Source: a virus. From it: a stretch of 39,874 nt of DNA. Position 1 is the stretch's first letter. Each line of letters begins with the position of its first letter. The position numbers were made by a program, and so were the translations under genes. The DNA is taken from IMG/VR virus record IMGVR_UViG_3300009154_000107, positions 1 through 39,874 of that record. One strand, given 5' to 3'. Below are positions 7,236-14,553 of this stretch, one piece after another. The notes below the pieces were generated by a model. That model did not search any database. It was not told the origin of the DNA and saw only the letters and a program-made list of their open reading frames with translations.

Positions 7236-10200
7236 ATGGTTACATGGTCAAGGCACACTTCATCAACCGCTGGTTATAATCTGCAACCAGACGGTCGCTC
7301 AACACTAGTCGATAAGATCTATGTTGGTTTCGTAAAAGAGACATCAGACGGTCTCTATATGGGACGACTCAAAGTGTGGATACCCGAACTGGGATCCGAC
7401 CCCAATGATTCAACTACATGGTATATTGTCAGTTACTGTAGCCCTTTTGCAGGTGCTACCAATGTTGAAAACAACAAAAACAACAACAACACCGAAAGTA
7501 CTCAGACCAGTTATGGTATGTGGTTTGTACCACCTGATATCAACAATGAAGTAGTGGTAGCCTTTATAAATGGTGATCCGTCTCGCGGTATTTGGTTAGG
7601 TTGTCTATATCAACAAAATATGAATCAGATGGTGCCGGGTATACCTGGGTGCAACAGTCAACCCACCCTGCCAACCACCGAATACAATAAACGTTTGACG
7701 CAGCAAAATGGCCAACCTCAGAACAGACCCTTGTATCCTTTGGCTGCTCAATTGGTACAACAGGGTCTACAGAATGACATCATAAGAGGAGTCACCAGTG
7801 CTGGTGCGCGGCGCAGTGATCCACCAAACATGGTTTCTGGTGTGCTTACACCCGGAGGAGCACAATTTGTTTTTGACGATGCGCCCGACAATTCATTCAT
7901 ACGCCTGCGCACTGTCAATGGAGTTCAACTGCTGTTGAACGACACTACTGGTTGCATCTATCTAAATTCAGTTGATGGTAAAAATTGGATCAGTATGGAT
8001 GCGGGAGGCAGGATTGATGTATATGCCTATGGTGACATCAGTTTACGCAGCCAAGGCAGTCTCAATTTTCGTGCCGATCAAGATGTCAACATCGAAGCCG
8101 GCCAAAATATCTATATGCGTGCTAGAGGTACTACCGCAACAACTCCTGTAGTCAATCCCGGCGCCAACGAAGCTCAGCCTATGCCGCCTACTCCGGGACC
8201 AGCTGCAATGATAGGAGATGGCACTGCTGCGGCTGTAGCACAGCGTATACCAGGCAGTAACCTGCTGGCAAGACCGGGCGCATCATCAAGTGATTCACTG
8301 TTAACGGTACAGTCTAATGTTGGTGATGTGGGCGGAACAGTAAATGGTGTGATCAGTACAGGTGCAGATGAGTCGGATCAATCATTGCTGCTGGCTAATA
8401 TCACTGCTATACGAGCAACGCTAGAGGCATCTAATTATATATGGATTCTACCATATGCTGCAGAATCAGCTGAGACTGTCAAGACCTTTGCATCCAGCAA
8501 GGGTGATCAAATCATACCGTTAAGCAACTATCCTACCAACGACAACATCACGCCACGTGACTATAATGTTCTAACCAATGACGTGCAGGCACTGCTGAAA
8601 CCCGCCAATCCGCAAGGTTCAACTCCGCAGCAAACTGGCTCAACCGGCAACGCACCAACAGGTCCAAGTTCAACTCAGCCTCAGGTTGGATCAGCATCTC
8701 CCAGCGCAACTGGTATAACCGGACCAGGTGGTTTAGGTAGCAGTAACAATACCTGTGTTGCACCAGCGCCTATTCCACAAGCCCCAACCTGTAAATCTAC
8801 CGGAACCGTAGCACCCGCTACCTCCACCGGAACAGGTGCTGAGACCGCACCCCCAGCAGGCACCACTACTACCAGTGTGCTGATGTCGTTCCTGCCACAG
8901 GTTGAGGGGTTCAGTGCCAATGCCTATTGGGATAAACATTCAGAACACATAAGCATAGCCTATGGACATCAGATCAAAGACAACGAATATGCACAAGGCT
9001 ATATCGACACAGGCACTGCAGGACGCATAACAGTTACTGGCCGTGGCAATCCAAACCAAAAACCACCAGGAGTTGCTACCTGCACCAAGGAGCAGGGGGT
9101 GGCATTGTTGTCCATTGACATACAGTCGTATCTTGCAGGGGCACATAAGCAAGTTGGCGGAGCCTGGGATCTGCTGAATCCCTATCAACAGGCTGCGTTG
9201 ACCAGTGTACAGTATAATCTTCCAAGTGCCCTGCGATGGATGGTCACCAACGGGCTCAATAATGCAATTACCACCAAAGATCTGCAGGGTGTTGCAAACC
9301 TCATCATATCATCACCTCGCAAGGGTATTGGCAACAGAGCCACTCAAGAGGCCAATCTCTATACTGGACATCCAGAACTGCTGGGTACCGGGGGTTCCAC
9401 TCCAATACCCGGACAGCCTGGTGGCGGCTGCAGTAGTACGGTAGGCGGTACTGGCGGAGCGTCACGACCAAACTGTGGTTTGGTAGTCAACAACCCCAAC
9501 ATAAAAAATGGCTACATTCGCATGCAAAGTACCAATAGCATGCACTTGCTCAGCAACCAGTACATGTTCCTTACCTCTGCCTTAGACATGCATAGATACA
9601 GCGGCGGCAACATGTTTGACACAGCCGGGCAGAATTGGAATAGAGCAGCAGGTGGATTTGTGCACGAAAGTGTTGGTCAAGACTATTCTGTTGGAGCCGC
9701 CACTGAAATTAATCTATTTGGCACTCGAATTGATCTTAACGGTACACAGCCACCTTTGGCAGTGGTGGCTGTGTCAGCACAGGGCCCAAATGACATAAAC
9801 CAACAAGATGGTATTCTTGACACACTGGGCAATGTAATTCCTGTGTTGACTGATACCATAGTGTACCATCTACCATACCATGAACCCTATGACAATCACG
9901 GTGGTCGCAATGCCTACGGCATTCAAAATGCTACCACATACAACACAAACACAGGTCTTCGTGCCGGCGAAGTAGTGCGCAACAGTCCTAAACCATTGAA
10001 TCTGGTGGGTAGCCCATTGGCAGATATGCCGCTGGGAGTCTACATTGGAGCAGGGTATAACTTACAAGATCAGCCAGTCTACGCTTACCAAGGCATAGCC
10101 AATGCCAATGTGCGGTCCACCGACAGTCTGCAGCTGTCTGATGCCGGCGCACAGTTTATGATTGGTTATGAAAATGGCAGTTACATAACCATCATAGTCG

Positions 10201-10724
10201 GTGAGCCACCGGTAGCACAGATCGGCTACGGACATAACCTCACACCGGTTGAGATCAGCACAGGTCAGGTTTCAATTTCAGGCAGCAGTTATAGCCTGGC
10301 GGCACCATTAAGCCAGCAGTTGATCAGCCAACTGTTTCAGCAGGACATGGTGGATGTGCAGAACTGGATGAGACAAGTGGCTAATGTAGCCGTGACCCAA
10401 ACACAATACGACATGCTGTGTAGTCTGGCCTTTAACATAGGTCAAAACAATTTTACCAATTCAAACGTGATTAAGGAATTAAAAGCAGGTAATATACAAA
10501 ACGTACCAAACACCTGGATGCAATGGACATTGAATGGCAACAACAAGTTAGTGCCTCAGTTGGTTCAGAGACGACTGGCCGAGTCCACCAATTTTATGAT
10601 TGCACCTTTTCAACAAGTGGTTCCAAACCAAAATACAGAAGTTCAGACTTCTACACTGACACTGGGCAATCCGGGTATGCCTGGCAGTGCCATGCCAAAA
10701 CCTCTTCCTCCAAACCAAGGATGA
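7236..10724 (+). CDS. 5: gp5-like baseplate hub protein with two lysozyme-like domains
   Basis: The protein is 1162 aa; T4 gp5 is 575. Residues 22-130 are an OB-fold gp5 N-domain (IYVGFVKETSDGLYMGRLKV, PDINNEVVVAFINGDPSRGI). Residues 205-296 are beta-rich, like gp5/VgrG. Residues 323-455 resemble an SGNH hydrolase with altered catalytic positions. The first lysozyme-like domain (about 545-715) has E557 and D566 in EGFSANAYWD, spaced as Glu11 and Asp20 of T4 lysozyme, then SIAYGH. A second beta-rich stretch spans about 755-845. The second lysozyme-like domain (about 962-1122) has E979, IGYGHNLTP and LVPQLVQRRLAEST, but the Asp is not evident. The protein should pierce the envelope and cut peptidoglycan during infection. 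It lies next to the hub-like gene. Confidence 0.85.
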   Translation: MVTWSRHTSSTAGYNLQPDGRSTLVDKIYVGFVKETSDGLYMGRLKVWIPELGSDPNDSTTWYIVSYCSPFAGATNVENNKNNNNTESTQTSYGMWFVPPDINNEVVVAFINGDPSRGIWLGCLYQQNMNQMVPGIPGCNSQPTLPTTEYNKRLTQQNGQPQNRPLYPLAAQLVQQGLQNDIIRGVTSAGARRSDPPNMVSGVLTPGGAQFVFDDAPDNSFIRLRTVNGVQLLLNDTTGCIYLNSVDGKNWISMDAGGRIDVYAYGDISLRSQGSLNFRADQDVNIEAGQNIYMRARGTTATTPVVNPGANEAQPMPPTPGPAAMIGDGTAAAVAQRIPGSNLLARPGASSSDSLLTVQSNVGDVGGTVNGVISTGADESDQSLLLANITAIRATLEASNYIWILPYAAESAETVKTFASSKGDQIIPLSNYPTNDNITPRDYNVLTNDVQALLKPANPQGSTPQQTGSTGNAPTGPSSTQPQVGSASPSATGITGPGGLGSSNNTCVAPAPIPQAPTCKSTGTVAPATSTGTGAETAPPAGTTTTSVLMSFLPQVEGFSANAYWDKHSEHISIAYGHQIKDNEYAQGYIDTGTAGRITVTGRGNPNQKPPGVATCTKEQGVALLSIDIQSYLAGAHKQVGGAWDLLNPYQQAALTSVQYNLPSALRWMVTNGLNNAITTKDLQGVANLIISSPRKGIGNRATQEANLYTGHPELLGTGGSTPIPGQPGGGCSSTVGGTGGASRPNCGLVVNNPNIKNGYIRMQSTNSMHLLSNQYMFLTSALDMHRYSGGNMFDTAGQNWNRAAGGFVHESVGQDYSVGAATEINLFGTRIDLNGTQPPLAVVAVSAQGPNDINQQDGILDTLGNVIPVLTDTIVYHLPYHEPYDNHGGRNAYGIQNATTYNTNTGLRAGEVVRNSPKPLNLVGSPLADMPLGVYIGAGYNLQDQPVYAYQGIANANVRSTDSLQLSDAGAQFMIGYENGSYITIIVGEPPVAQIGYGHNLTPVEISTGQVSISGSSYSLAAPLSQQLISQLFQQDMVDVQNWMRQVANVAVTQTQYDMLCSLAFNIGQNNFTNSNVIKELKAGNIQNVPNTWMQWTLNGNNKLVPQLVQRRLAESTNFMIAPFQQVVPNQNTEVQTSTLTLGNPGMPGSAMPKPLPPNQG

Positions 10725-12320
10725 TCAATTCTGGACCTTAAGGTCCAGAGTGTTGACCACACGGCCTGCATCCAACACCGCATCTATGATCTGACCCTTG
10801 TTGAACAGCATGTCCGCCATTTCCTCTTCAATGGTGCATTCGGCTACCAAATTCCAAACAGTAACAGAGTCTGCTGTCTGTCCGAGGCGGTGGATTCTGT
10901 CAGCACACTGGCTGATCTCACCGGGACTCCACGGGAGTTGCACAAATGCCACTGATTTGGCAGCAGTAAGAGTCAATCCAAAACCCCCTACGTTGATACC
11001 AACAATAATCACCCGCACACTGTCAGCATTTTGAAAGTTCATTACAGCGTCAGCCCTAGCTTCATCAGTGACTCCGCCATAAATCACTGCTACTGCGTCT
11101 TTATAGTCAGGATCACTTTCCAACGCCGTCTTGATGTGTTCGATCACCCGGCGATTGTGTGCAAATACTACTAGTTTCTCACCTTCGGCGGTATAGTCTT
11201 GGATCCATTCAACTACAGCGGGTAGTTTGGCATAGCCGGCAATCTCGCGCAGTTTCTGTATGGCCACAATAGCAGCATCGCTGGTTGGGACTTGTCCCCC
11301 CATGTTGATGATGGCCTGCATACCTGCTGCCCAGTTGATGCCTTTGAATGCCGCTTCTACGCGATCATACTCTGTGCGATCAAATTCCAACGGCAGTGTG
11401 CGATAGGTCTTGGCTGGCAGTTCTTTCAATACATCCGCCTTCAAACGCCGCAGCATAACATGCTTGTTCAACAACGCATGTAGTTCATCGGTGTTGTTAG
11501 CACCATTGAAATCCCAACCATATGGCGTCTTGCGTGCATTGGTATACCGCCAGACGAACCGGGTAAAAGTGCCAAATTCTGGCACCCATGAGGCCAAGGT
11601 GTTGACTGATGTCCACAGTTCAAGGGGCCGGTTTACCAAAGGCGTGCCGCTCATCATCACCACACGTCTAATACCTGGACCAAATGTTTGGACTCCGGTT
11701 GTCTTGTTGTCATAGCCACCAACTGCCAAACGCTGCACAGCTTGAGTGCGTTTGGCAGTTGGATTCTTTATCTTATGGCTCTCGTCTACAGCCATAAATT
11801 TTAGATCAAGTTTCTCCAGTGCAGCACAGTTGCTAGACAAGATATCATAGTTGATGATATACAAGTCGCATCCTGGTACTGGAGTCTTGCTGTAGATCAC
11901 ATTTGGATGCCGAGACGCACGCAATTCAGTCTGACGCCTGCTATAGGACTTGCCCACAACATTGATGCGATAGGCTGTGCCTGTCATGGCCAAAATCTCA
12001 TTGCGCCAGTTGAGTTTCAAGGTATTTGGCACTACTATCAAAGCTGGCAACATTTGACACTTGTGAATATAAGCCATAACCTGCACGGTTTTACCAGTTC
12101 CTTGTTCATCGGCAAGGAGACCGCAGCCGTCCTGTCGTTCCAGCCAAGCCACACCTTCAGCTTGATAATCTTTGAGCGTGAAAGCAAAACCAGGTATGGT
12201 GGTCACACGCGGAATATTGTCAAGCACTGACAATACCTCTGGATCAATAGTCAATCCATGTTTTACGGCTAACCTATTAATCTTGCATACGTTAGCAACG
12301 GTTGCGGCTACTGAAAGCAT
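10725..12320 (-). CDS. SNF2-family helicase, SMARCAL1-like
   Basis: The 531-aa protein has all the main SF2/SNF2 motifs: Walker A ADEQGTGKT (70-78), DESH (179-182), SGTP (224-227), MLRRLKADV (289-297), GGFGLTLTAA (445-454) and QCADRIHRLGQT (471-482). SMARCAL1/ZRANB3-type enzymes are DNA translocases that anneal or remodel forked DNA. In T4-like phages a SNF2-type protein could substitute for UvsW, which remodels forks and R-loops. Residues 10-36 resemble the spacer normally found between HARP and SNF2 domains, and the HARP-like part is in a separate gene two genes upstream. The ATG at 12320 follows GGAGG. The stop directly abuts that of the convergent hub gene. Confidence 0.88.
   Translation of the reverse strand: MLSVAATVANVCKINRLAVKHGLTIDPEVLSVLDNIPRVTTIPGFAFTLKDYQAEGVAWLERQDGCGLLADEQGTGKTVQVMAYIHKCQMLPALIVVPNTLKLNWRNEILAMTGTAYRINVVGKSYSRRQTELRASRHPNVIYSKTPVPGCDLYIINYDILSSNCAALEKLDLKFMAVDESHKIKNPTAKRTQAVQRLAVGGYDNKTTGVQTFGPGIRRVVMMSGTPLVNRPLELWTSVNTLASWVPEFGTFTRFVWRYTNARKTPYGWDFNGANNTDELHALLNKHVMLRRLKADVLKELPAKTYRTLPLEFDRTEYDRVEAAFKGINWAAGMQAIINMGGQVPTSDAAIVAIQKLREIAGYAKLPAVVEWIQDYTAEGEKLVVFAHNRRVIEHIKTALESDPDYKDAVAVIYGGVTDEARADAVMNFQNADSVRVIIVGINVGGFGLTLTAAKSVAFVQLPWSPGEISQCADRIHRLGQTADSVTVWNLVAECTIEEEMADMLFNKGQIIDAVLDAGRVVNTLDLKVQN
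10730..10749. repeat. 20-bp perfect palindrome at the convergent hub/helicase junction
   Basis: The half-site TCTGGACCTT is followed by its exact reverse complement. It lies in the last codons of the helicase gene and just past the hub stop codon. As RNA it would form a strong hairpin in both transcripts. No T-run follows on either strand, so intrinsic termination is doubtful. It may block read-through or protect 3' ends at this tail-to-tail junction. Confidence 0.55.
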
Positions 12321-12373
12321 GCGAACCTCCGTCCTTGATGCCGTATATTAGCATCGCCTACAATGTTGTCAAT

Positions 12374-13258
12374 CTAAGATATGCGGAAATTAATGTAGTC
12401 AACTATGGCCTTGGCCATGTCCTGACCGCAGTAGGTCTCAAAACCTTCAAAGCCCGGGGCACTGTTGGCTTCACAAACCTTGAAGCCGTCTATATCGAAC
12501 AACAGGTCAACTCCTGCTATGTCAAGCCCTAGAATGCGAGCAGTTTCGCGAGCGATAAATTCAATTTCTGGAGTGATTTCATGTGGAGAACCGGTGCCGC
12601 CATTGCTGATGTTGGCCCGAAAGTCATTAGCCGAAGTACGTTGCATAGCTCCGATGACCTTGCCACCTACGACCCACACACGCAGATCGGTTCCGGGCTT
12701 GTATCCGATATATTCCTGAATGATCAAACTCTTGTTGGTACTGAGGCTGTTGATCAATTCCATAACTTCGGCAAAACTGTTGCGGTCCTTGCAGAGATAC
12801 ACACCCTTGCCATAACTGCCAGTTATGACTTTGACTACGCAAGGCCAACCTATCTCACTAGAGACCAAATCTTCGTTGATTGGCCAACGTACCAGCATGG
12901 TCTTGGGAATTGGTATACCGTGACGAGCCAGCAACTGGCTGGTTTCTAATTTGTCCTTAACACGGTCAATGCTTTCGCCATTGTTGATCACCGGAACACC
13001 AAGGTTTTCCATCTGTCTCATGGCTGCAAGACAAAAATAATTTGAGCCACTACCAGTTCTTGCCAACACTGCATCAGGCATGTCCGCTCGTATGCCGTCT
13101 AGCCAAATGTTAGCAAGGTCTTTTTTATTGACCACTAGATCTAATGTATCTGGATGTACCAGGATGCTTGTGATGTTTTGATCAGCAAAACTCTCTAGAA
13201 GACGACGATTCTCATATTCCTGAATAGTTTTTCTAGAAAGGATCCAAATGTTTGCCAT
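12374..13258 (-). CDS. RimK-like ATP-grasp ligase
   Basis: The 294-aa length is typical of RimK. Visible features are SIDRVKDKLETSQLLARHGI (linker before the grasp fold), PCVVKVITGSYGKGVYL (K143 and the glycine-rich loop), IIQEYI (adenine-side contacts), DLRVWVVGGKVIGAM, and the metal-binding end GVDLLFDIDGFKVCEANSAPG (D251, E263, N265). E. coli RimK adds glutamates to the C-terminus of ribosomal protein S6; other members ligate amino acids to different acceptors. The substrate here is unknown, with host S6 or a phage protein as candidates. It lies between the HARP-like gene and the helicase on the same strand. Both an extended -10 promoter and a late box precede it, and there is no convincing ribosome site. 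Confidence 0.85.
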   Translation of the reverse strand: MANIWILSRKTIQEYENRRLLESFADQNITSILVHPDTLDLVVNKKDLANIWLDGIRADMPDAVLARTGSGSNYFCLAAMRQMENLGVPVINNGESIDRVKDKLETSQLLARHGIPIPKTMLVRWPINEDLVSSEIGWPCVVKVITGSYGKGVYLCKDRNSFAEVMELINSLSTNKSLIIQEYIGYKPGTDLRVWVVGGKVIGAMQRTSANDFRANISNGGTGSPHEITPEIEFIARETARILGLDIAGVDLLFDIDGFKVCEANSAPGFEGFETYCGQDMAKAIVDYINFRIS

Positions 13259-13264
13259 GCGTCT

Positions 13265-13272
13265 TATTTATC
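13265..13272 (-). promoter_or_regulatory. Late promoter box (GATAAATA) abutting the RimK-like start
   Basis: On the minus strand GATAAATA matches the late consensus at seven of eight positions and ends six bases before the ATG at 13258. The predicted start lies within about one base of the ATG, with no Shine-Dalgarno sequence between them. Confidence 0.5.
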
Positions 13273-13298
13273 CAAATATCTGACGGATTAATCACAGC

Positions 13299-13307
13299 AT
13301 TATATCA
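13299..13307 (-). promoter_or_regulatory. Extended -10 sigma70 promoter for the RimK-like gene
   Basis: On the minus strand TGATATAAT is a perfect TGnTATAAT extended -10. A weak -35 (TTGAAT) lies 15 bp upstream. Transcription would begin near 13292, 34 bases before the gene, allowing expression before late transcription begins. Confidence 0.5.
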
Positions 13308-13321
13308 AAGCCATATGCGAT

Positions 13322-14026
13322 TCAAATGGTTAAACCCAGTTCTTGAGAAAACTCTTTCAGTACTTCAACATCATCAATGGAAATTATCACAGTATCCCCG
13401 CACAGGATAATGTTTCTATTGTCATTCAGTGCCAGCATCACACGGCTTTCTGCAGTTTTGGCCTGTACTCTGTCTAGATAGTCTGTGAATCTCTGTTCGA
13501 CTTCAAACTTCCATTGCTCAGCAATCTCCATAATTTTCACTATACTGGTTTCATTTACCGGCACGGTCCACACGCGAGTATTGGCATCCCAACTAGCCCA
13601 AAATTTCTTACCGCGGTGCTCTCCTTTTATGGCTTTGACAGCGGTGACCAACTCGAGATCATAGACAAAAGACAAAACAGCTACAGTGTCCCGACTGGTC
13701 AATCGACGAGTTGGTACAGGCTTTTCGGCAGTAGAATCTGCCGGCTGTTGCCGAAACACAGGCTGGTCTAGCCAGTTGTCTATGAATTCTTTGCCACCGA
13801 TCTGACGTTGGTATTTGCGAATTATTTTCAGTGCAGCCGCGGCCTGTTTGATAGTCCACGCACGACCTGCTGCAGCAGCACTAGCAAGGCTGTGACCAAA
13901 ATCCGTGTCATTCTTGTTGAAGCCATTGCCATCTTCGCTGGCTGCGCCATCGCACATGTTGGCCAACTTGCACACTAGAAATTCGGCAGTGACTGCAGCT
14001 TGCGGATTTACGGTCCAAGTTGACAT
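13322..14026 (-). CDS. HARP-domain-like protein (separated N-terminal part of a SMARCAL1-like helicase)
   Basis: The 234-aa protein has an N-terminal segment (about 14-75) with DGNGFNKNDTDFGHSLA and WTIKQAAAALKIIRKYQRQI, similar to regions preceding some bacterial and phage SNF2 helicases. A segment at about 114-180 (VLSFVYDLELVTAVKAIKG, FWASWDANTRVWTVPV, AEQWKFEVE) fits the HARP pattern: Y-LV-AVK-IPGR, then W-xxx-K/R-x-W-xV, then a closing helix. In SMARCAL1 the HARP domain is fused to SNF2 and needed for fork remodelling. Here it is a separate polypeptide, with the helicase two genes downstream. The ATG at 14026 has AAGGAG 6 bases upstream; an in-frame ATG at 14047 does not. The C-terminal 50 residues are not recognised. 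The family match is my own pattern reading. Confidence 0.6.
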   Translation of the reverse strand: MSTWTVNPQAAVTAEFLVCKLANMCDGAASEDGNGFNKNDTDFGHSLASAAAAGRAWTIKQAAAALKIIRKYQRQIGGKEFIDNWLDQPVFRQQPADSTAEKPVPTRRLTSRDTVAVLSFVYDLELVTAVKAIKGEHRGKKFWASWDANTRVWTVPVNETSIVKIMEIAEQWKFEVEQRFTDYLDRVQAKTAESRVMLALNDNRNIILCGDTVIISIDDVEVLKEFSQELGLTI

Positions 14027-14053
14027 TTCGATCTCCTTGCTTGCCATGCCTAC

Positions 14054-14081
14054 AGAATAGCAGACAAAAATCTTCTGTCAA
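14054..14081 (-). promoter_or_regulatory. Sigma70-type promoter for the HARP-RimK-SNF2 operon
   Basis: On the minus strand a perfect TTGACA (14076-14081) is separated by 16 bp from TATTCT (14054-14059). Transcription would start near 14047, about 20 bases upstream of the ATG at 14026 and before its AAGGAG ribosome site. This favours the downstream start codon. Confidence 0.55.
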
Positions 14082-14143
14082 CCAAAACCCTGCTGCAATC
14101 TGCTATGATCCGCAAGTTCCTAAAAATCACCATCTTTTACCTG

Positions 14144-14151
14144 GATAAATA
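14144..14151 (+). promoter_or_regulatory. Late promoter box (GATAAATA) abutting the gp25 start
   Basis: GATAAATA matches the late consensus at seven of eight positions and ends five bases before the ATG at 14157. The geometry is the same as at 7223-7230, placing the predicted start at the A of the ATG. There is no Shine-Dalgarno sequence next to the ATG. Confidence 0.65.
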
Positions 14152-14156
14152 TCGCT

Positions 14157-14540
14157 ATGGCAACACTAACAAGCAAAAACATGTTCGTTGGGTATTCTAC
14201 CGTAAACACCTTTGGCAGCCAGCAATTGGCTGACATAGCAATAGTCAATCAAGACCTGTTGAATGTGTTTTATACCCGTAAGAACGAAAGAGTAATGATG
14301 CCCGGCTATGGATTTGGAGGATGGGATTATCTCTTCGAACCAATTGATCAGGTACGAGACATCATAATATCAGAAGCACAACAGGTGATCAACAACGATC
14401 CAAGAGTGCAGATTCAATCCATAAACGTAGCACAACAGCAGTTTGGATTAAGCATACAGATGACCTTGTTCTATGTGCCATGGCAGGCAATTGGTACATT
14501 TGAAATCAACTTTGATAATCGCAGCGCAGCTTTAGCGTAA
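14157..14540 (+). CDS. 25: Baseplate wedge protein gp25
   Basis: The 127-aa protein is close in length to T4 gp25 (132 aa). Diagnostic segments are DIAIVNQDLLNVFYTRKNER, MMPGYGFGGWDYLFEPID, and a C-terminal half with IISEAQQVINNDPRVQIQ and LFYVPW. The R-G-xP-x-FG...LFEP pattern is the GPW/gp25 signature. gp25 anchors the first sheath ring to the baseplate and nucleates sheath assembly. It heads the gp25-gp6-giant-protein block; gp6 follows 13 bases later. The gene is preceded by a late box with no ribosome site, so its mRNA may be leaderless. Confidence 0.93.
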   Translation: MATLTSKNMFVGYSTVNTFGSQQLADIAIVNQDLLNVFYTRKNERVMMPGYGFGGWDYLFEPIDQVRDIIISEAQQVINNDPRVQIQSINVAQQQFGLSIQMTLFYVPWQAIGTFEINFDNRSAALA

Positions 14541-14553
14541 AAGGAATTTATCG

